Source: Massilia sp. erpn
Lineage (GTDB): Bacteria; Pseudomonadota; Gammaproteobacteria; Burkholderiales; Burkholderiaceae_D
Length of the DNA stretch: 64,000 nt
Reading direction: 5' to 3'
NCBI RefSeq assembly: GCF_024400215.1
Contig: NZ_CP053748.1
Span: 2,294,001-2,358,000 of the forward strand
Made by a program: the position numbers and the translations under genes. The notes beneath the pieces were generated by a model, which was not told where the DNA came from, searched no databases, and worked only from the letters and a program-made list of their open reading frames with translations. Positions 1 to 8,177 of this stretch are shown here, piece by piece; the stretch's first letter is position 1; each line of letters starts with the position of its first letter.

Positions 1-964
1 GGAGCTGAATGCTTCCATTCCGTACAACTCCGAGCTGTTCACCGCCGGTAAAGGCACTCCGGTCGTGCTGTTCAAGGATGTCGTGCTGACCGGCGACTAT
101 ATCTCCAGCGCCACCGCCAGCCTCGACGAAAACCACCAGCCAGCCGTCAGCATCGACCTGAATGGCGACGGCGGCCGCAAGATGCGCGACGCCACCCGCG
201 AACGCGTGGGCAAGCGCATGGCGATCGTGCTGTTCGAGAAGGGCAAGCCGGAAGTGCTGTCGGTCGCCACCGTGCAGCAGGAGCTGGGCAGCCGCTTCCG
301 CATCACCGGCATGGGTTCGATGGAAAACTCCGCCGAACTGGCCCTGCTGCTGCGCGCTGGCGCCCTGTACGCGCCAATGGAAGCCATCGAAGAACGCACT
401 ATCGGCCCGCAGCTGGGCGCCGAGAACGTGACCAAGGGTCTGCACTCGACGATGTACGGCTTCGCCGCCATCGCCGTGTTCATGATCGCCTACTACATGA
501 TGTTCGGCTTCTTCAGCGTGCTGGCGCTGGCTGTCAACGTGCTGCTGCTGGTGGCCATCCTGTCGGTGATGCAGGCCACGCTGACCCTGCCGGGTATCGC
601 CGCTATCGCGCTGGCCCTGGGTATGGCGATTGACGCCAACGTGCTGATTAACGAACGTGTGCGCGAAGAGCTGCGTGCCGGCGCCTCGGCGCAGGCGGCC
701 ATCTCGGCCGGCTTCGACCGCGCCTGGGCCACGATTCTGGACTCGAACGTGACCACCCTGATCGTCGGTCTGGCCCTGCTGGTCTTCGGCTCCGGCGCCG
801 TGCGCGGCTTCGCCGTGGTGCACTGCCTGGGTATTCTGACCTCCATGTTCTCCGCCGTCTTCGTGTCGCGCGGCGTGGTCAACCTGTGGTACGGCCGCAA
901 GAAGAAACTGCAGTCGCTCTCCATCGGCACGGTCTGGGTTCCAGACCAGGCCAAGGCGAAGTAA
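1..964 (+). CDS. secD: Protein translocase subunit SecD, C-terminal part (5' end outside window)
   Basis: The reading frame is open from base 2, so the gene begins upstream; about 320 residues are seen. SecD is a membrane partner of SecYEG that uses proton motive force to pull exported proteins across the inner membrane. The visible part holds the end of the periplasmic P1 domain and the last five or six membrane helices. It carries the SecD signature AIDANVLINERVREEL in the fourth-helix region and a basic cytoplasmic tail. secF follows after 27 bases, the usual yajC-secD-secF order. The GTG at 65 is internal and is not the start. Confidence 0.96.
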   Translation, partial: ELNASIPYNSELFTAGKGTPVVLFKDVVLTGDYISSATASLDENHQPAVSIDLNGDGGRKMRDATRERVGKRMAIVLFEKGKPEVLSVATVQQELGSRFRITGMGSMENSAELALLLRAGALYAPMEAIEERTIGPQLGAENVTKGLHSTMYGFAAIAVFMIAYYMMFGFFSVLALAVNVLLLVAILSVMQATLTLPGIAAIALALGMAIDANVLINERVREELRAGASAQAAISAGFDRAWATILDSNVTTLIVGLALLVFGSGAVRGFAVVHCLGILTSMFSAVFVSRGVVNLWYGRKKKLQSLSIGTVWVPDQAKAK

Positions 965-991
965 CACCGCATACCTACAGTAGAGGATTAC

Positions 992-2014
992 ATGGAATTT
1001 TTCCGCATTAAAAAAGACATCCCCTTCATGCGCCACGCGTTGATCTTCAACGTGGTGTCGGCGCTGACCTTCGTGGCGGCGGTGTTCTTCCTGGCGACCA
1101 AGGGTCTGCACCTGTCGGTCGAGTTCAAGGGCGGCACCGTGATGGAGGTGAAATATCCGAAGGCGGCCAATCTGGACGCCATCCGTCACACGCTGGAAAC
1201 GCTGGGCTATGAACAGCCCGAAGTGACCAGCTTCGACACCGCGCGCGACGCCATGATCCGCCTGCCGATCACGCCTGGCGCCAGCAGCTCGGACACCTCG
1301 CAAAAGGTTTTCCAGGCGCTGTGCAAGGCTGAAAACGGCAGCACCAAGCAGCTCGACAAGGTGACCGACAAGGGCGAACACCTGACCAAGATCGGTTGCG
1401 TGGACGCGGCGGGCAATGAGTCTGTGATGCTGCAGAAGGTCGAGTTCATCGGCCCGCAGGTCGGCGGCGAGCTGGCGCAGAACGGCTTGAACGCGCTGGT
1501 GATGGTGATTGTCGGCGTGATGATCTACCTCGCCATCCGCTTCGAATGGAAGTACGCGGTGGCGGCGATTGTCGCCAACTTGCACGACGTGGTGATCATT
1601 CTCGGCTTCTTCGCCTTCTTCCAGTGGGAGTTCTCGCTGACTGTGCTGGCCGCGGTGTTGGCGGTGCTGGGCTACTCGGTCAACGAATCGGTGGTTATCT
1701 TCGACCGTATCCGCGAAAACTTCCGCAAGCAGCGCAAGGCTTCGGTGCATGAAGTGATCGACAACGCGATCACCAGCACCATCTCGCGTACCATCATCAC
1801 CCACGGCTGTACCCAGATGATGGTGCTGTCGATGCTCTTCCTCGGTGGCCCGACCCTGCACTTCTTCGCCATCGCACTGACCATCGGCATTTGCTTCGGC
1901 ATTTACTCCTCGGTCTTCGTGGCCGCCGCCGTCGCCATGTGGCTGGGCGTCAAGCGCGAAGACCTGATCAAGCCGATCAAGGAAAAAGACGAAACCGACG
2001 GTGCTGTAGTCTAA
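992..2014 (+). CDS. secF: Protein translocase subunit SecF
   Basis: 340 residues, normal for SecF. It forms the SecDF complex that assists late stages of Sec export. The first helix is at about residues 18-36, a periplasmic domain spans about 40-155, and five more helices follow. The SecF signature GYSVNESVVIFDRIREN lies near residues 227-243. ATG at 992 is preceded by AGAGGA. secD lies immediately upstream and a strong terminator immediately downstream, so this closes the operon. Confidence 0.97.
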   Translation: MEFFRIKKDIPFMRHALIFNVVSALTFVAAVFFLATKGLHLSVEFKGGTVMEVKYPKAANLDAIRHTLETLGYEQPEVTSFDTARDAMIRLPITPGASSSDTSQKVFQALCKAENGSTKQLDKVTDKGEHLTKIGCVDAAGNESVMLQKVEFIGPQVGGELAQNGLNALVMVIVGVMIYLAIRFEWKYAVAAIVANLHDVVIILGFFAFFQWEFSLTVLAAVLAVLGYSVNESVVIFDRIRENFRKQRKASVHEVIDNAITSTISRTIITHGCTQMMVLSMLFLGGPTLHFFAIALTIGICFGIYSSVFVAAAVAMWLGVKREDLIKPIKEKDETDGAVV

Positions 2015-2034
2015 GCCTGCACATTGTCGGTCAT

Positions 2035-2066
2035 AAAAATCCCCGCCTGATGGCGGGGATTTTTTT
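2035..2066 (+). terminator. Rho-independent terminator after secF
   Basis: Stem ATCCCCGCC / GGCGGGGAT with a TGAT loop, followed by seven T. It ends the secD-secF unit. The T run abuts the stop codon of the reverse-strand ORF6N gene, so the two units are packed tail to tail. Confidence 0.93.
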
Positions 2067-2529
2067 ATGGAGAAGCAGTCCTGTCTTCTGGCGTGACGAA
2101 GCCAATAGGGCGCTTGGCAGGATGGACGGGTGGTGCCGCCAGTGCACGCAGCTGTACGAAGGCGCGTACCACATGCACGGAGATGCTAATGGCGCGGGGA
2201 CTGTTCATTAGCATGGCTGCCATGATCGCGCCATGTTCGGTGAAGGCATAAGGCAGATATTTACGATGCTGCCCCTGTTTTAAGGTCGCAAATTGCGACC
2301 TTAAAACAGCGTACTCGTCAGCATTACGCTGGAACATGAAGTCGGCTGGAAAGCGCCCCAGATTGCGCTTGACCTGTTCATTGAAGCGTTTGGTCGATAC
2401 CTCATATAAGCCTGCCAGATCGGTATCCAGCAATACCTTTTTCTCACGCAGTAAAATAATGCGGCGGCAAATACCGTCCTGATCCGGGGCATGCGCGATA
2501 TTTTCTTCTTCATCTATTAAGACAGGCAT
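2065..2529 (-). CDS. ORF6N domain protein (orphan)
   Basis: 154 residues. Residues about 18-105 match the ORF6N domain: an I-x-x-L-R-x-x-x-V-L-L-D-x-D-L-A-x-L-Y-x-V start, then KRFNEQVKRN, RFPADFMFQ and a YAFTEHGAIMAAM segment. ORF6N is a putative DNA-binding domain found in phage and prophage regulators, often with KilA-N or Rha-type domains. Here it stands alone, with no integrase or phage structural gene nearby, so it may be a domesticated remnant. The C-terminal 30 residues are Pro-rich and unrecognised. Its cellular role is unknown. Confidence 0.8.
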   Translation of the reverse strand: MPVLIDEEENIAHAPDQDGICRRIILLREKKVLLDTDLAGLYEVSTKRFNEQVKRNLGRFPADFMFQRNADEYAVLRSQFATLKQGQHRKYLPYAFTEHGAIMAAMLMNSPRAISISVHVVRAFVQLRALAAPPVHPAKRPIGFVTPEDRTASP

Positions 2530-2630
2530 AGCATCGGCTCCTGGCGTGGGTATGCTTCACTATGCCGGGACTGGAGCGCCGTCCGTTTGCGCTACCGCAA
2601 GCCCCCCATCCACCGTCACGCTGCCGTTCA

Positions 2631-2703
2631 TTTGCGCGAAATCAAAGAATGTCCAACCCTGGTGTCAGGCACCGGGGTTGGACATTCTTTGATTTCGCGC
2701 AAA
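2631..2703. repeat. 29-bp perfect inverted repeat with TGTCC/GGTGTC core
   Basis: Bases 2631-2659 and 2675-2703 are exact reverse complements (29 of 29). They enclose a 15-base centre that itself pairs as GGTG-TCAGG-CACC. The design (outer TGTCC...GGACA, inner GGTGTC...GGCACC) resembles the GGGGTC/GACCCC elements elsewhere in the window. It lies between the divergent ORF6N and YafY genes and could form a cruciform or a very stable RNA hairpin. Confidence 0.92.
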
Positions 2704-2778
2704 CGATGGCTGTCGGCGGGGCAAGATTGTCTTTCGGGGAGGGGCGCGGTAAGCTGGCTGCCTTTCCTGGGAGACCCG

Positions 2779-3474
2779 ATGAGCCGTACCGGCCGATTGT
2801 TTCAGCTGATGGATGCGCTGCGCGGCAACCGCCGCCCGGTCACGGCGGCGGTGCTGGCGGAGAAGCTGGGCGTGTCCGAACGCACCATTTACCGCGATAT
2901 GCAGACCTTGGCCGAACTGGGCGCGCCGCTACAGGGCGAGGCCGGTGTCGGTTATCTGCTGCGCACCGGCTTTTTCATGCCGCCGCTGATGTTCAGCCCC
3001 GATGAGCTGGAGGCGCTGGTGCTGGGCGCGCGCTGGGTGCGCCAGCAGGGCGATGCGGGCCTGGCGCAGGCGGCCAATAATGCGCTGGCCAAGATCGCTA
3101 CCGCCACGCCCAAGGATCTGCGCGACGATATGGCCGAAACCAGTCTCTGGGTGCCGCTGTTTCCTGACAGCGCAGGCCTGGACCCCTTCATGCAGCCGGT
3201 GCGCGAGGCGATCCGGCGCCAGCACAAGCTGCGCATCGCTTACCGCGACGAAAAGGGGACGGCCTCCGAGCGCGTGGTCTGGCCTTTTGCGCTGGCGTTT
3301 TTCCAGGGGCTGCGCGTGCTGGCGGCCTGGTGCGAAATGCGCCAGGCGCTGCGCCACTTCCGCATCGACCGCATCAGCGCCGCTGAGCCGCTGGCCGAAG
3401 GCTATCCGACGCCACGCCATGCCCTGCTCAAGCGCTGGCGCGAAGAGAACAATATTCCGCCGCAAGACTACTGA
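2779..3474 (+). CDS. YafY-type HTH/WYL transcriptional regulator
   Basis: 231 residues. The N-terminal winged helix (about 1-60) has the recognition-helix stretch LAEKLGVSERTIYRDMQTL typical of HTH_11 DeoR-like regulators. The C-terminal half carries a WYL-type ligand-sensing domain around residues 135-205 (ERVVWPFALAFFQGLRVLAA, then FRIDRI). WYL proteins bind small ligands or nucleic acids and regulate neighbouring genes. I chose ATG 2779, where the protein starts MSRTGRLFQLMDAL, because an upstream in-frame ATG would run through the 2631-2703 palindrome. A GST gene follows 63 bases later and may be a target; this is inference. Confidence 0.9.
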   Translation: MSRTGRLFQLMDALRGNRRPVTAAVLAEKLGVSERTIYRDMQTLAELGAPLQGEAGVGYLLRTGFFMPPLMFSPDELEALVLGARWVRQQGDAGLAQAANNALAKIATATPKDLRDDMAETSLWVPLFPDSAGLDPFMQPVREAIRRQHKLRIAYRDEKGTASERVVWPFALAFFQGLRVLAAWCEMRQALRHFRIDRISAAEPLAEGYPTPRHALLKRWREENNIPPQDY

Positions 3475-3537
3475 CAAAAACTGTCAGCGCCCAGGCTTAT
3501 GATGAAGTCCTCAACCCCACCAGCAGGAGACTTGAAT

Positions 3538-4155
3538 ATGCGCCTCTACCACCACCCCGTATCCTCGAATGCCCGCCGCGTGCTGCTCACCATTGCCCAG
3601 CTCGGCATCCAGGTGGATAGCGTCGAGCTGAACCTGATGGATGCGGAAGACCGCCGCCGCCTGGGCGAGGTCAATCCGAACAGCAAGGTGCCGGTGCTGG
3701 AGGACGAGGGGATGCTGCTGTGGGAATCCTGCGCCATCATGCAATACCTGGCGGACAAGACGCCCGGCCAGACCCTCTATCCGCAGGAACTCAAGGCGCG
3801 CGCCGACATCAACCGCTGGCTGTTCTGGGCAGTCCAGCATTTCTCGCCCGCCATCGGCGTGTTCACCTGGGAGCGCGTGTGGAAGCCGCTCGTCACCGGC
3901 GGCACGGCCGACCCGGCTGAGCTGAAGCGCGGCGGCGAAGATCTGGAGCAGTTCGCCACCGTGCTGAACCAGCATCTGGCCGGCCGTGAATGGATCTGCG
4001 GCGCTGGTCTGACCCTGGCCGACTTTGCCGTGGCCGCGCCGCTGATGTACCGCGAGCGCGCTCAGCTGCCCATCGACAACTTCCCGCACCTGCTGGCCTG
4101 GTTTGGCCGCGTGCAGCAGCTCGACGCCTGGAAGAAAACCGAGCATGTCTGGTAA
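3538..4155 (+). CDS. Glutathione S-transferase family protein (GST 1)
   Basis: 205 residues. The thioredoxin-fold N-terminal domain (about 1-80) has the glutathione-contact pattern KVPVLED and WESCAIMQYL; the all-helical C-terminal domain (about 90-200) includes the conserved GAGLTLADFAVAAPL. Such enzymes conjugate or reduce electrophiles with glutathione in the cytoplasm; the substrate cannot be read from sequence. ATG 3538 is preceded by CAGGAGA, better than the ATG at 3499. It lies downstream of the YafY regulator and is closed by a terminator. It is one of four GST genes in the window. Confidence 0.92.
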   Translation: MRLYHHPVSSNARRVLLTIAQLGIQVDSVELNLMDAEDRRRLGEVNPNSKVPVLEDEGMLLWESCAIMQYLADKTPGQTLYPQELKARADINRWLFWAVQHFSPAIGVFTWERVWKPLVTGGTADPAELKRGGEDLEQFATVLNQHLAGREWICGAGLTLADFAVAAPLMYRERAQLPIDNFPHLLAWFGRVQQLDAWKKTEHVW

Positions 4156-4248
4156 ATACGCGTTTGTGTGAAGTTACGCACAGAGCCGAAACAGTCCAGA
4201 ACTTAAGATGGAACTGTCTCTTTCAGGACATCCCTAGTTTTGGACTTC

Positions 4249-4277
4249 GCCCGCCATCCCGGCGGGCTTTTTTTATT
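4249..4277 (+). terminator. Rho-independent terminator after GST 1
   Basis: GCCCGCC-ATCCC-GGCGGGC stem-loop followed by seven T, between the convergent GST and HDOD genes. Confidence 0.85.
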
Positions 4278-4287
4278 TGAGCAGGGC

Positions 4288-5124
4288 TTACAGCAGCAAC
4301 ACCTTGGTCAGCGAATGCACCTCGGCCGCCGATTCGGTCAGGATGGCATTCAGGGTGCCGTCGCCGATGGCGAAGTCGATGGTGCGCGCCGCTTGCGGCG
4401 AGGTGGCGCCGGGGCGGCTGTGCAGCGGCGAGGGGATGGGCGCCAGGTCGTTGGCCAGGAGCAGGGTGTCGCCCAGGGTTTCCGGCGGCAGGGCGCGCAG
4501 GCCGTCCCACATCGCTTCCACCGCCTGCATCACGGCTTCCGGAATGACCAGCTTGTTCAGTACGCCACGGCCGATCTGGGCTTCGCCGTGCTCGACCCAC
4601 TCTTCCGGCTCGCCCTGCATGATGGCGGGATCGCTGTCGGCGCAGGACAGCATGTAGAAGCCGCCGACCTCGTGCACGATGCCGGCGAACATGGCTGTAT
4701 CGGGATCGACATGGGTGACGCGGCGCGCGATCACCTGGGCCAGCGCGGCCACATGGGCCGTATGCTCCCACAGCTGCCGGGACATCGCCTGCAAGCCGGG
4801 ATCCTTGATCTGGCTGCCGAGCTGGCGCACGATCAGGGCCGCCACCAGCGATTGCAGGGTACGCACGCCAAGGCGCTGCACGGCCTGGCGCACGCCGGCG
4901 ATCTCGTTGCCGGAGCGGTTGTAGGCGACGGAATTGGCAATGGCGACGGTGCGCGCCGCCAATAGGGGATCGGCCTGCACCAGCTTGGCCGCGGTATCGG
5001 TATGGCAATCCGGGTCGCTCAGCGCTTGCTGCAGCTTGACCGAGGCGGCCACATTCGTGGGGAAAGCAAGCTCTCCGCGGCCCGCTTGGGCGGCGATGCT
5101 TTTAAAGGCGTCCAGTCTGTCCAT
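4288..5124 (-). CDS. HDOD domain protein
   Basis: 278 residues. Residues about 15-215 form an HDOD domain, an HD-superfamily fold usually without phosphohydrolase activity, found in signalling proteins. Recognisable parts are ADPLLAARTVAIANSVAYN, VRQAVQRLGVRTLQSLVAALIV and MFAGIVHEVGGFYML. In the last one the usual His-Asp pair is His-Glu, consistent with loss of catalysis. No second output domain is present. The gene stands alone on the reverse strand. HDOD proteins are linked to chemotaxis, motility and stress signalling in Proteobacteria; the specific job here is unknown. Confidence 0.85.
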   Translation of the reverse strand: MDRLDAFKSIAAQAGRGELAFPTNVAASVKLQQALSDPDCHTDTAAKLVQADPLLAARTVAIANSVAYNRSGNEIAGVRQAVQRLGVRTLQSLVAALIVRQLGSQIKDPGLQAMSRQLWEHTAHVAALAQVIARRVTHVDPDTAMFAGIVHEVGGFYMLSCADSDPAIMQGEPEEWVEHGEAQIGRGVLNKLVIPEAVMQAVEAMWDGLRALPPETLGDTLLLANDLAPIPSPLHSRPGATSPQAARTIDFAIGDGTLNAILTESAAEVHSLTKVLLL

Positions 5125-5231
5125 TCAAAAATTATAACCACAATATTGCCTTGTGGAATTAATTTAGAGGCAAACCCCCAATGATTTTTTTGATGGGAAT
5201 CCCGGACGCCGATTGTTTGCGCCTATATGGC

Positions 5232-5516
5232 TTAGGCTTCGCTAAAGATCGCGTCGCAGCCTTCCTGGGTGCCTTCCACGTCTTCCAGCTCGTCGGACAG
5301 GCCGAGGTCGAACAGTTCTTCCACGGCATTCATGAAACTATTGTGTTTTGTTGCGCCGATCAGACGGTAGATGGTGCCGTCTTCATTGCGCACGCCGATC
5401 AGCAGCTTTTCCTGGCGGACGGCGTCTTCCGTGCCGTTTTCCAGCAACAGATTGCTGACGATATGCTTGTCGAATTTGGCCGGGGCGATGCCGGCGAGCA
5501 GGGTGGTTTTTAACAT
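5232..5516 (-). CDS. Small acidic protein of unknown function
   Basis: 94 residues, not recognised. The middle looks like a small beta-rich unit (EKLLIGVRNEDGTIYRLIGA), followed by an acidic C-terminal half (VEELFDLGLSDELEDVEG). There is no signal peptide or membrane segment. Its position, 34 bases downstream of the reverse-strand MarR gene, makes co-transcription with that regulator likely. Codon use matches its neighbours and its length is intact, so I take it as a real gene. Confidence 0.68.
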   Translation of the reverse strand: MLKTTLLAGIAPAKFDKHIVSNLLLENGTEDAVRQEKLLIGVRNEDGTIYRLIGATKHNSFMNAVEELFDLGLSDELEDVEGTQEGCDAIFSEA

Positions 5517-5550
5517 CGTAGTCTTGTTCTCGGGTTCAGTCGGCGTCCGT

Positions 5551-5994
5551 TCAGTCAGCTTTATGGCCAGCGGCCATGATGGTCTGCTTGAGTCCGGACA
5601 GGGTTTTTTCCAGGGTTTCGAAATCTTCCTCGCGGTAAGCCGCGAACACTGCGCCGCCTTGCGACACCACGCGCGGGAACACCTCGTGGAACAGGCGTTC
5701 TCCTCCGGCCGTCAGACGGATGAAGAAGGAACGCTTATCGTCCTCGCTGCGCTCGCGCTCGACCAGGCCCTTGGCTTCCAGGCGCTCGATGACGCCGGTC
5801 AGCGTGCCCTTGGTGATCAGGGTTTTCTCCCCCAGCTCTTTATAGGACATGCCGGGCGTGTTGCCCAGGGTGGCGATGATGTCGAATTGCGCATGGGTCA
5901 GGCCGCACTGGCGCACATGCTCGCCGGACAGCCGTTCGAAAGCCTGCATGCACTCGGCCAGCAAGCGGATGCTTTTCAAATATCGATTCCCCAT
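5551..5994 (-). CDS. MarR family transcriptional regulator
   Basis: 147 residues, normal for MarR. The winged helix covers about 35-105: LTHAQFDIIATLGNTPGMS, then LGEKTLITKGTLTGVIERLE as the recognition region, then ERSEDDKRSFFIRLT as the wing with the conserved D-x-R. MarR dimers usually repress a neighbouring efflux or stress gene until a small ligand binds. It is divergent from the EamA transporter at 6095, the obvious candidate target. A TATAAT box lies only 8 bases upstream of the ATG, so the transcript may be leaderless. Confidence 0.92.
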   Translation of the reverse strand: MGNRYLKSIRLLAECMQAFERLSGEHVRQCGLTHAQFDIIATLGNTPGMSYKELGEKTLITKGTLTGVIERLEAKGLVERERSEDDKRSFFIRLTAGGERLFHEVFPRVVSQGGAVFAAYREEDFETLEKTLSGLKQTIMAAGHKAD

Positions 5995-6002
5995 GGGACG
6001 AG

Positions 6003-6008
6003 ATTATA
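6003..6008 (-). promoter_or_regulatory. -10 box TATAAT for the marR gene
   Basis: Reverse-strand TATAAT, a full match to the sigma-70 -10 consensus. Its expected start site (about 5996) is two bases from the ATG at 5994, which would give a leaderless mRNA. No good -35 is seen at 16-18 bases. Confidence 0.5.
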
Positions 6009-6094
6009 GCGCCCGCCCGCATTTTCCCTTCCCCCTTCATTCGGGTAATATGAGCGGCTAAACAACATTTTTCATTCCGCTTATTTCACAGCCT

Positions 6095-7012
6095 ATGTCT
6101 CAACACGCGCGCGGCATTCTGGCCCTCTTGCTGGTTACGGTGGTCTGGGGCACGACCTTCCCGGCCATGAAGGATATGACCGGCTATCTGTCGGCCAACT
6201 GGATCGTGGTCAGCCGCTTCGCGCTGGCCGGCGTGCTGCTTTCGCCCTTCCTGCTGCGCGCCCGCTGGAAAGACTTGCATTACGGCTTCCTGGCGGGGCT
6301 GGTGCTGTTCTTCTGCTACCTGTTCCAGGTAGAAGGGCTGGCCCTGACCACCTCCAACCGCAACGCCTTCATCTGCGGCCTGAACGTGCTGGTGCCGCCG
6401 CTGCTGGGCCGCCTGCTGGGGCGCAAGGCCGAGGGCCGCATCGTGCTGGCCCTGGCGCTGGCCATGGCCGGCCTGTTCGCCCTATGCTGGGACGGCAATC
6501 TGGCCTGGAGCCGTGGTGACACCCTGGCCCTGCTGGCGGCGCTGTGTTTCGGCGTCTACATCTTGATGATGGAAGCCTTCTCGCGCAAGGCCGAGCGCCT
6601 GATGACTTTGACGGCGGCCCAGATCTGGACCGTGGCCATCTGCGCCGGCCTGTGGATACTGTTGCGCGAAGTGCCGCGCGGCCAGATCGACGTGCACCAG
6701 GACCAGCTCAATTACTGGGCCTATGTCTGGCAGGGACTGAAGCTGTATAGCGTGAACCTGATCTACCTGGGCGTGGTGGCCACGGCTGCCATCATCTCGC
6801 TGCAAACCTGGGGCCAGAGCCATGCCACGGCCAATGAGGCGGCCGTGATCTATGCGTTCGAGCCGGGCTGCGCCGCCATCTTCGCCTATTTCTGGCTGGG
6901 TGAGACCCTGGGCTGGACCGGCCTGCTCGGCGCGGTACTGTTGATCTCCGGTATGATAGTCAGCCAATGGAACACCACGCCGCGCCCCACCGCCTCGCTG
7001 GCGCCGGAATAA
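6095..7012 (+). CDS. EamA/DMT family transporter (DMT 1)
   Basis: 305 residues with ten predicted hydrophobic helices in two EamA repeats (about 8-140 and 155-292). Family marks are VVWGTTFPAMKDM in helix 1 and FEPGCAAIFAYFWLGETL near helix 9. DMT proteins export or import amino acids, metabolites or drugs across the inner membrane; the substrate is not predictable. It is divergent from a MarR regulator, with a shared promoter region of 100 bases and a TAATAT box at 6046-6051. This arrangement suggests ligand-controlled efflux. Confidence 0.9.
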   Translation: MSQHARGILALLLVTVVWGTTFPAMKDMTGYLSANWIVVSRFALAGVLLSPFLLRARWKDLHYGFLAGLVLFFCYLFQVEGLALTTSNRNAFICGLNVLVPPLLGRLLGRKAEGRIVLALALAMAGLFALCWDGNLAWSRGDTLALLAALCFGVYILMMEAFSRKAERLMTLTAAQIWTVAICAGLWILLREVPRGQIDVHQDQLNYWAYVWQGLKLYSVNLIYLGVVATAAIISLQTWGQSHATANEAAVIYAFEPGCAAIFAYFWLGETLGWTGLLGAVLLISGMIVSQWNTTPRPTASLAPE

Positions 7013-7056
7013 TGCCTCTTGCCTGAAAGACCCGACCGACCCGATGTTAAGCCGCT

Positions 7057-8013
7057 GTGCCAAATTCATTCGCTAACCTCTCCCAGTTGACGCAGGCCGG
7101 CCCGGTGCGCGTGCTGCTGGTGAATGCGGGCGAGGCCGAAGCGCTGAGCTGGTCGGCCCTGGTGCAGCCCTTGCGGCTGGCGCAGCGTCTGCTGCCGGAC
7201 GGCTTGCAGCTCGAGGTCTGCACGCTGGCCGAGGCAGCCCGGCCGCTGCCGGAACAGCACCCCGGCTGGCAGCTGGCCCTGCTGGTGGGCGAGGAGGGTG
7301 GGCGCGATCCTGATCCCGAACTGTGCCGTGCCGCCATCGAGCGCTGCCGCCAAGCCGCCTTCTGGGGCGCCGTCGGCGCCGGCGTGCTGTGGCTGGCCGA
7401 AGCGGGCGTGGTGGGCGGCGTGCGCATCGCGCTGCCCTGGTCGTTGTACGCCGATACCGAAGACGTGCCCAGCCGCGCCGTCCTCATCCCCCAGCTATAT
7501 GTGATCGACGGCCGCCACCTGAGCTGCTGCGGCGGCGCCGCCAGCCTCGACTTCTCCCTGACCCTGATCGAAGCCCTGTTCGGCGCCGCCCTGCAGGCCG
7601 AAATCAAGGAAGCGTTGTGCGTGGAACGCGTGCGCGGTCCCGAAGAGCGTCAGCGCGTGGCCCTGCAGGCCCGCTTCGGCGCCCTGCAGCCCAAGCTGTC
7701 GGAAGCGGTGACGCTGATGGAAACCAATATCGAGGAACCCCTGTCCACCGACGACGTGGCCAACCTGGTCGGCCTTTCGCGGCGCCAGCTGGAACGCCTG
7801 TTCAAGCAATACCTGGGCAGCCTGCCCTCGCGCTACTACCTGGAGCTGCGCCTGCGCCGCGCCCGCCAATTACTGCGAGAAACAAACCATTCCATTGTCC
7901 AAGTCGGCTTGATGTGTGGTTTTTCCTCCGGCTCGCACTTCTCCACCGCCTTCGGCGCCCTGTTCGGCAACACCCCGCGCGAAGAGCGCCAGCGCAAGCT
8001 CGCCGCCTCCTGA
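7057..8013 (+). CDS. AraC family regulator with GATase1-like domain, ArgR type
   Basis: 318 residues. Residues about 17-190 are a DJ-1/PfpI (class I glutamine amidotransferase-like) domain. The usual nucleophile Cys in the elbow is replaced (WGAVGAGVLWLAEAG), as in other regulators of this type, so it senses rather than catalyses. Residues about 215-315 hold two AraC helix-turn-helices (STDDVANLVGLSRRQLERLF, then the second at SIVQVGLMCGFSSGSHF). Pseudomonas ArgR, which activates the aru (ast) operon in response to arginine, has this architecture and position. GTG start at 7057. The astC gene follows after a 266-base gap holding two palindromes and a candidate operator. Confidence 0.88.
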   Translation: MPNSFANLSQLTQAGPVRVLLVNAGEAEALSWSALVQPLRLAQRLLPDGLQLEVCTLAEAARPLPEQHPGWQLALLVGEEGGRDPDPELCRAAIERCRQAAFWGAVGAGVLWLAEAGVVGGVRIALPWSLYADTEDVPSRAVLIPQLYVIDGRHLSCCGGAASLDFSLTLIEALFGAALQAEIKEALCVERVRGPEERQRVALQARFGALQPKLSEAVTLMETNIEEPLSTDDVANLVGLSRRQLERLFKQYLGSLPSRYYLELRLRRARQLLRETNHSIVQVGLMCGFSSGSHFSTAFGALFGNTPREERQRKLAAS

Positions 8014-8029
8014 GCCTACAGCTCAGTCC

Positions 8030-8138
8030 GTGTCCACCATGGGGTCAGACCCCAAATCGGACACAAGCTCAACCATAGCCCTGCCACGGACTGCTGCCGA
8101 GGCCGTGTCCGATTGGGGTCTGACCCCATGGTGGACAC
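8030..8138. repeat. Inverted pair of GGGGTC/GACCCC palindromic elements (copies A1, A2)
   Basis: A1 (8030-8064) and A2 (8105-8138) each begin GTGTCC, have a TGGGGTC-centre-GACCCCA core and end GGACAC. A1 matches the reverse complement of A2 except for one extra base, so the pair forms a 34-base inverted repeat around a 40-base spacer. The two arms of each element differ (ACCAT type versus GATT type), which gives each copy an orientation. The pair lies between the regulator gene and the astC promoter. Confidence 0.9.
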
Positions 8139-8177
8139 GAGGTCAGCTGTGGTCATCTTTACCATTTGTGAAAAACC

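Noticed and set aside
8030..8138. Repeated GGGGTC/GACCCC units considered as a CRISPR fragment
   Set aside because: Only two units, inverted and palindromic, with no regular direct repeats or spacers and no cas genes.
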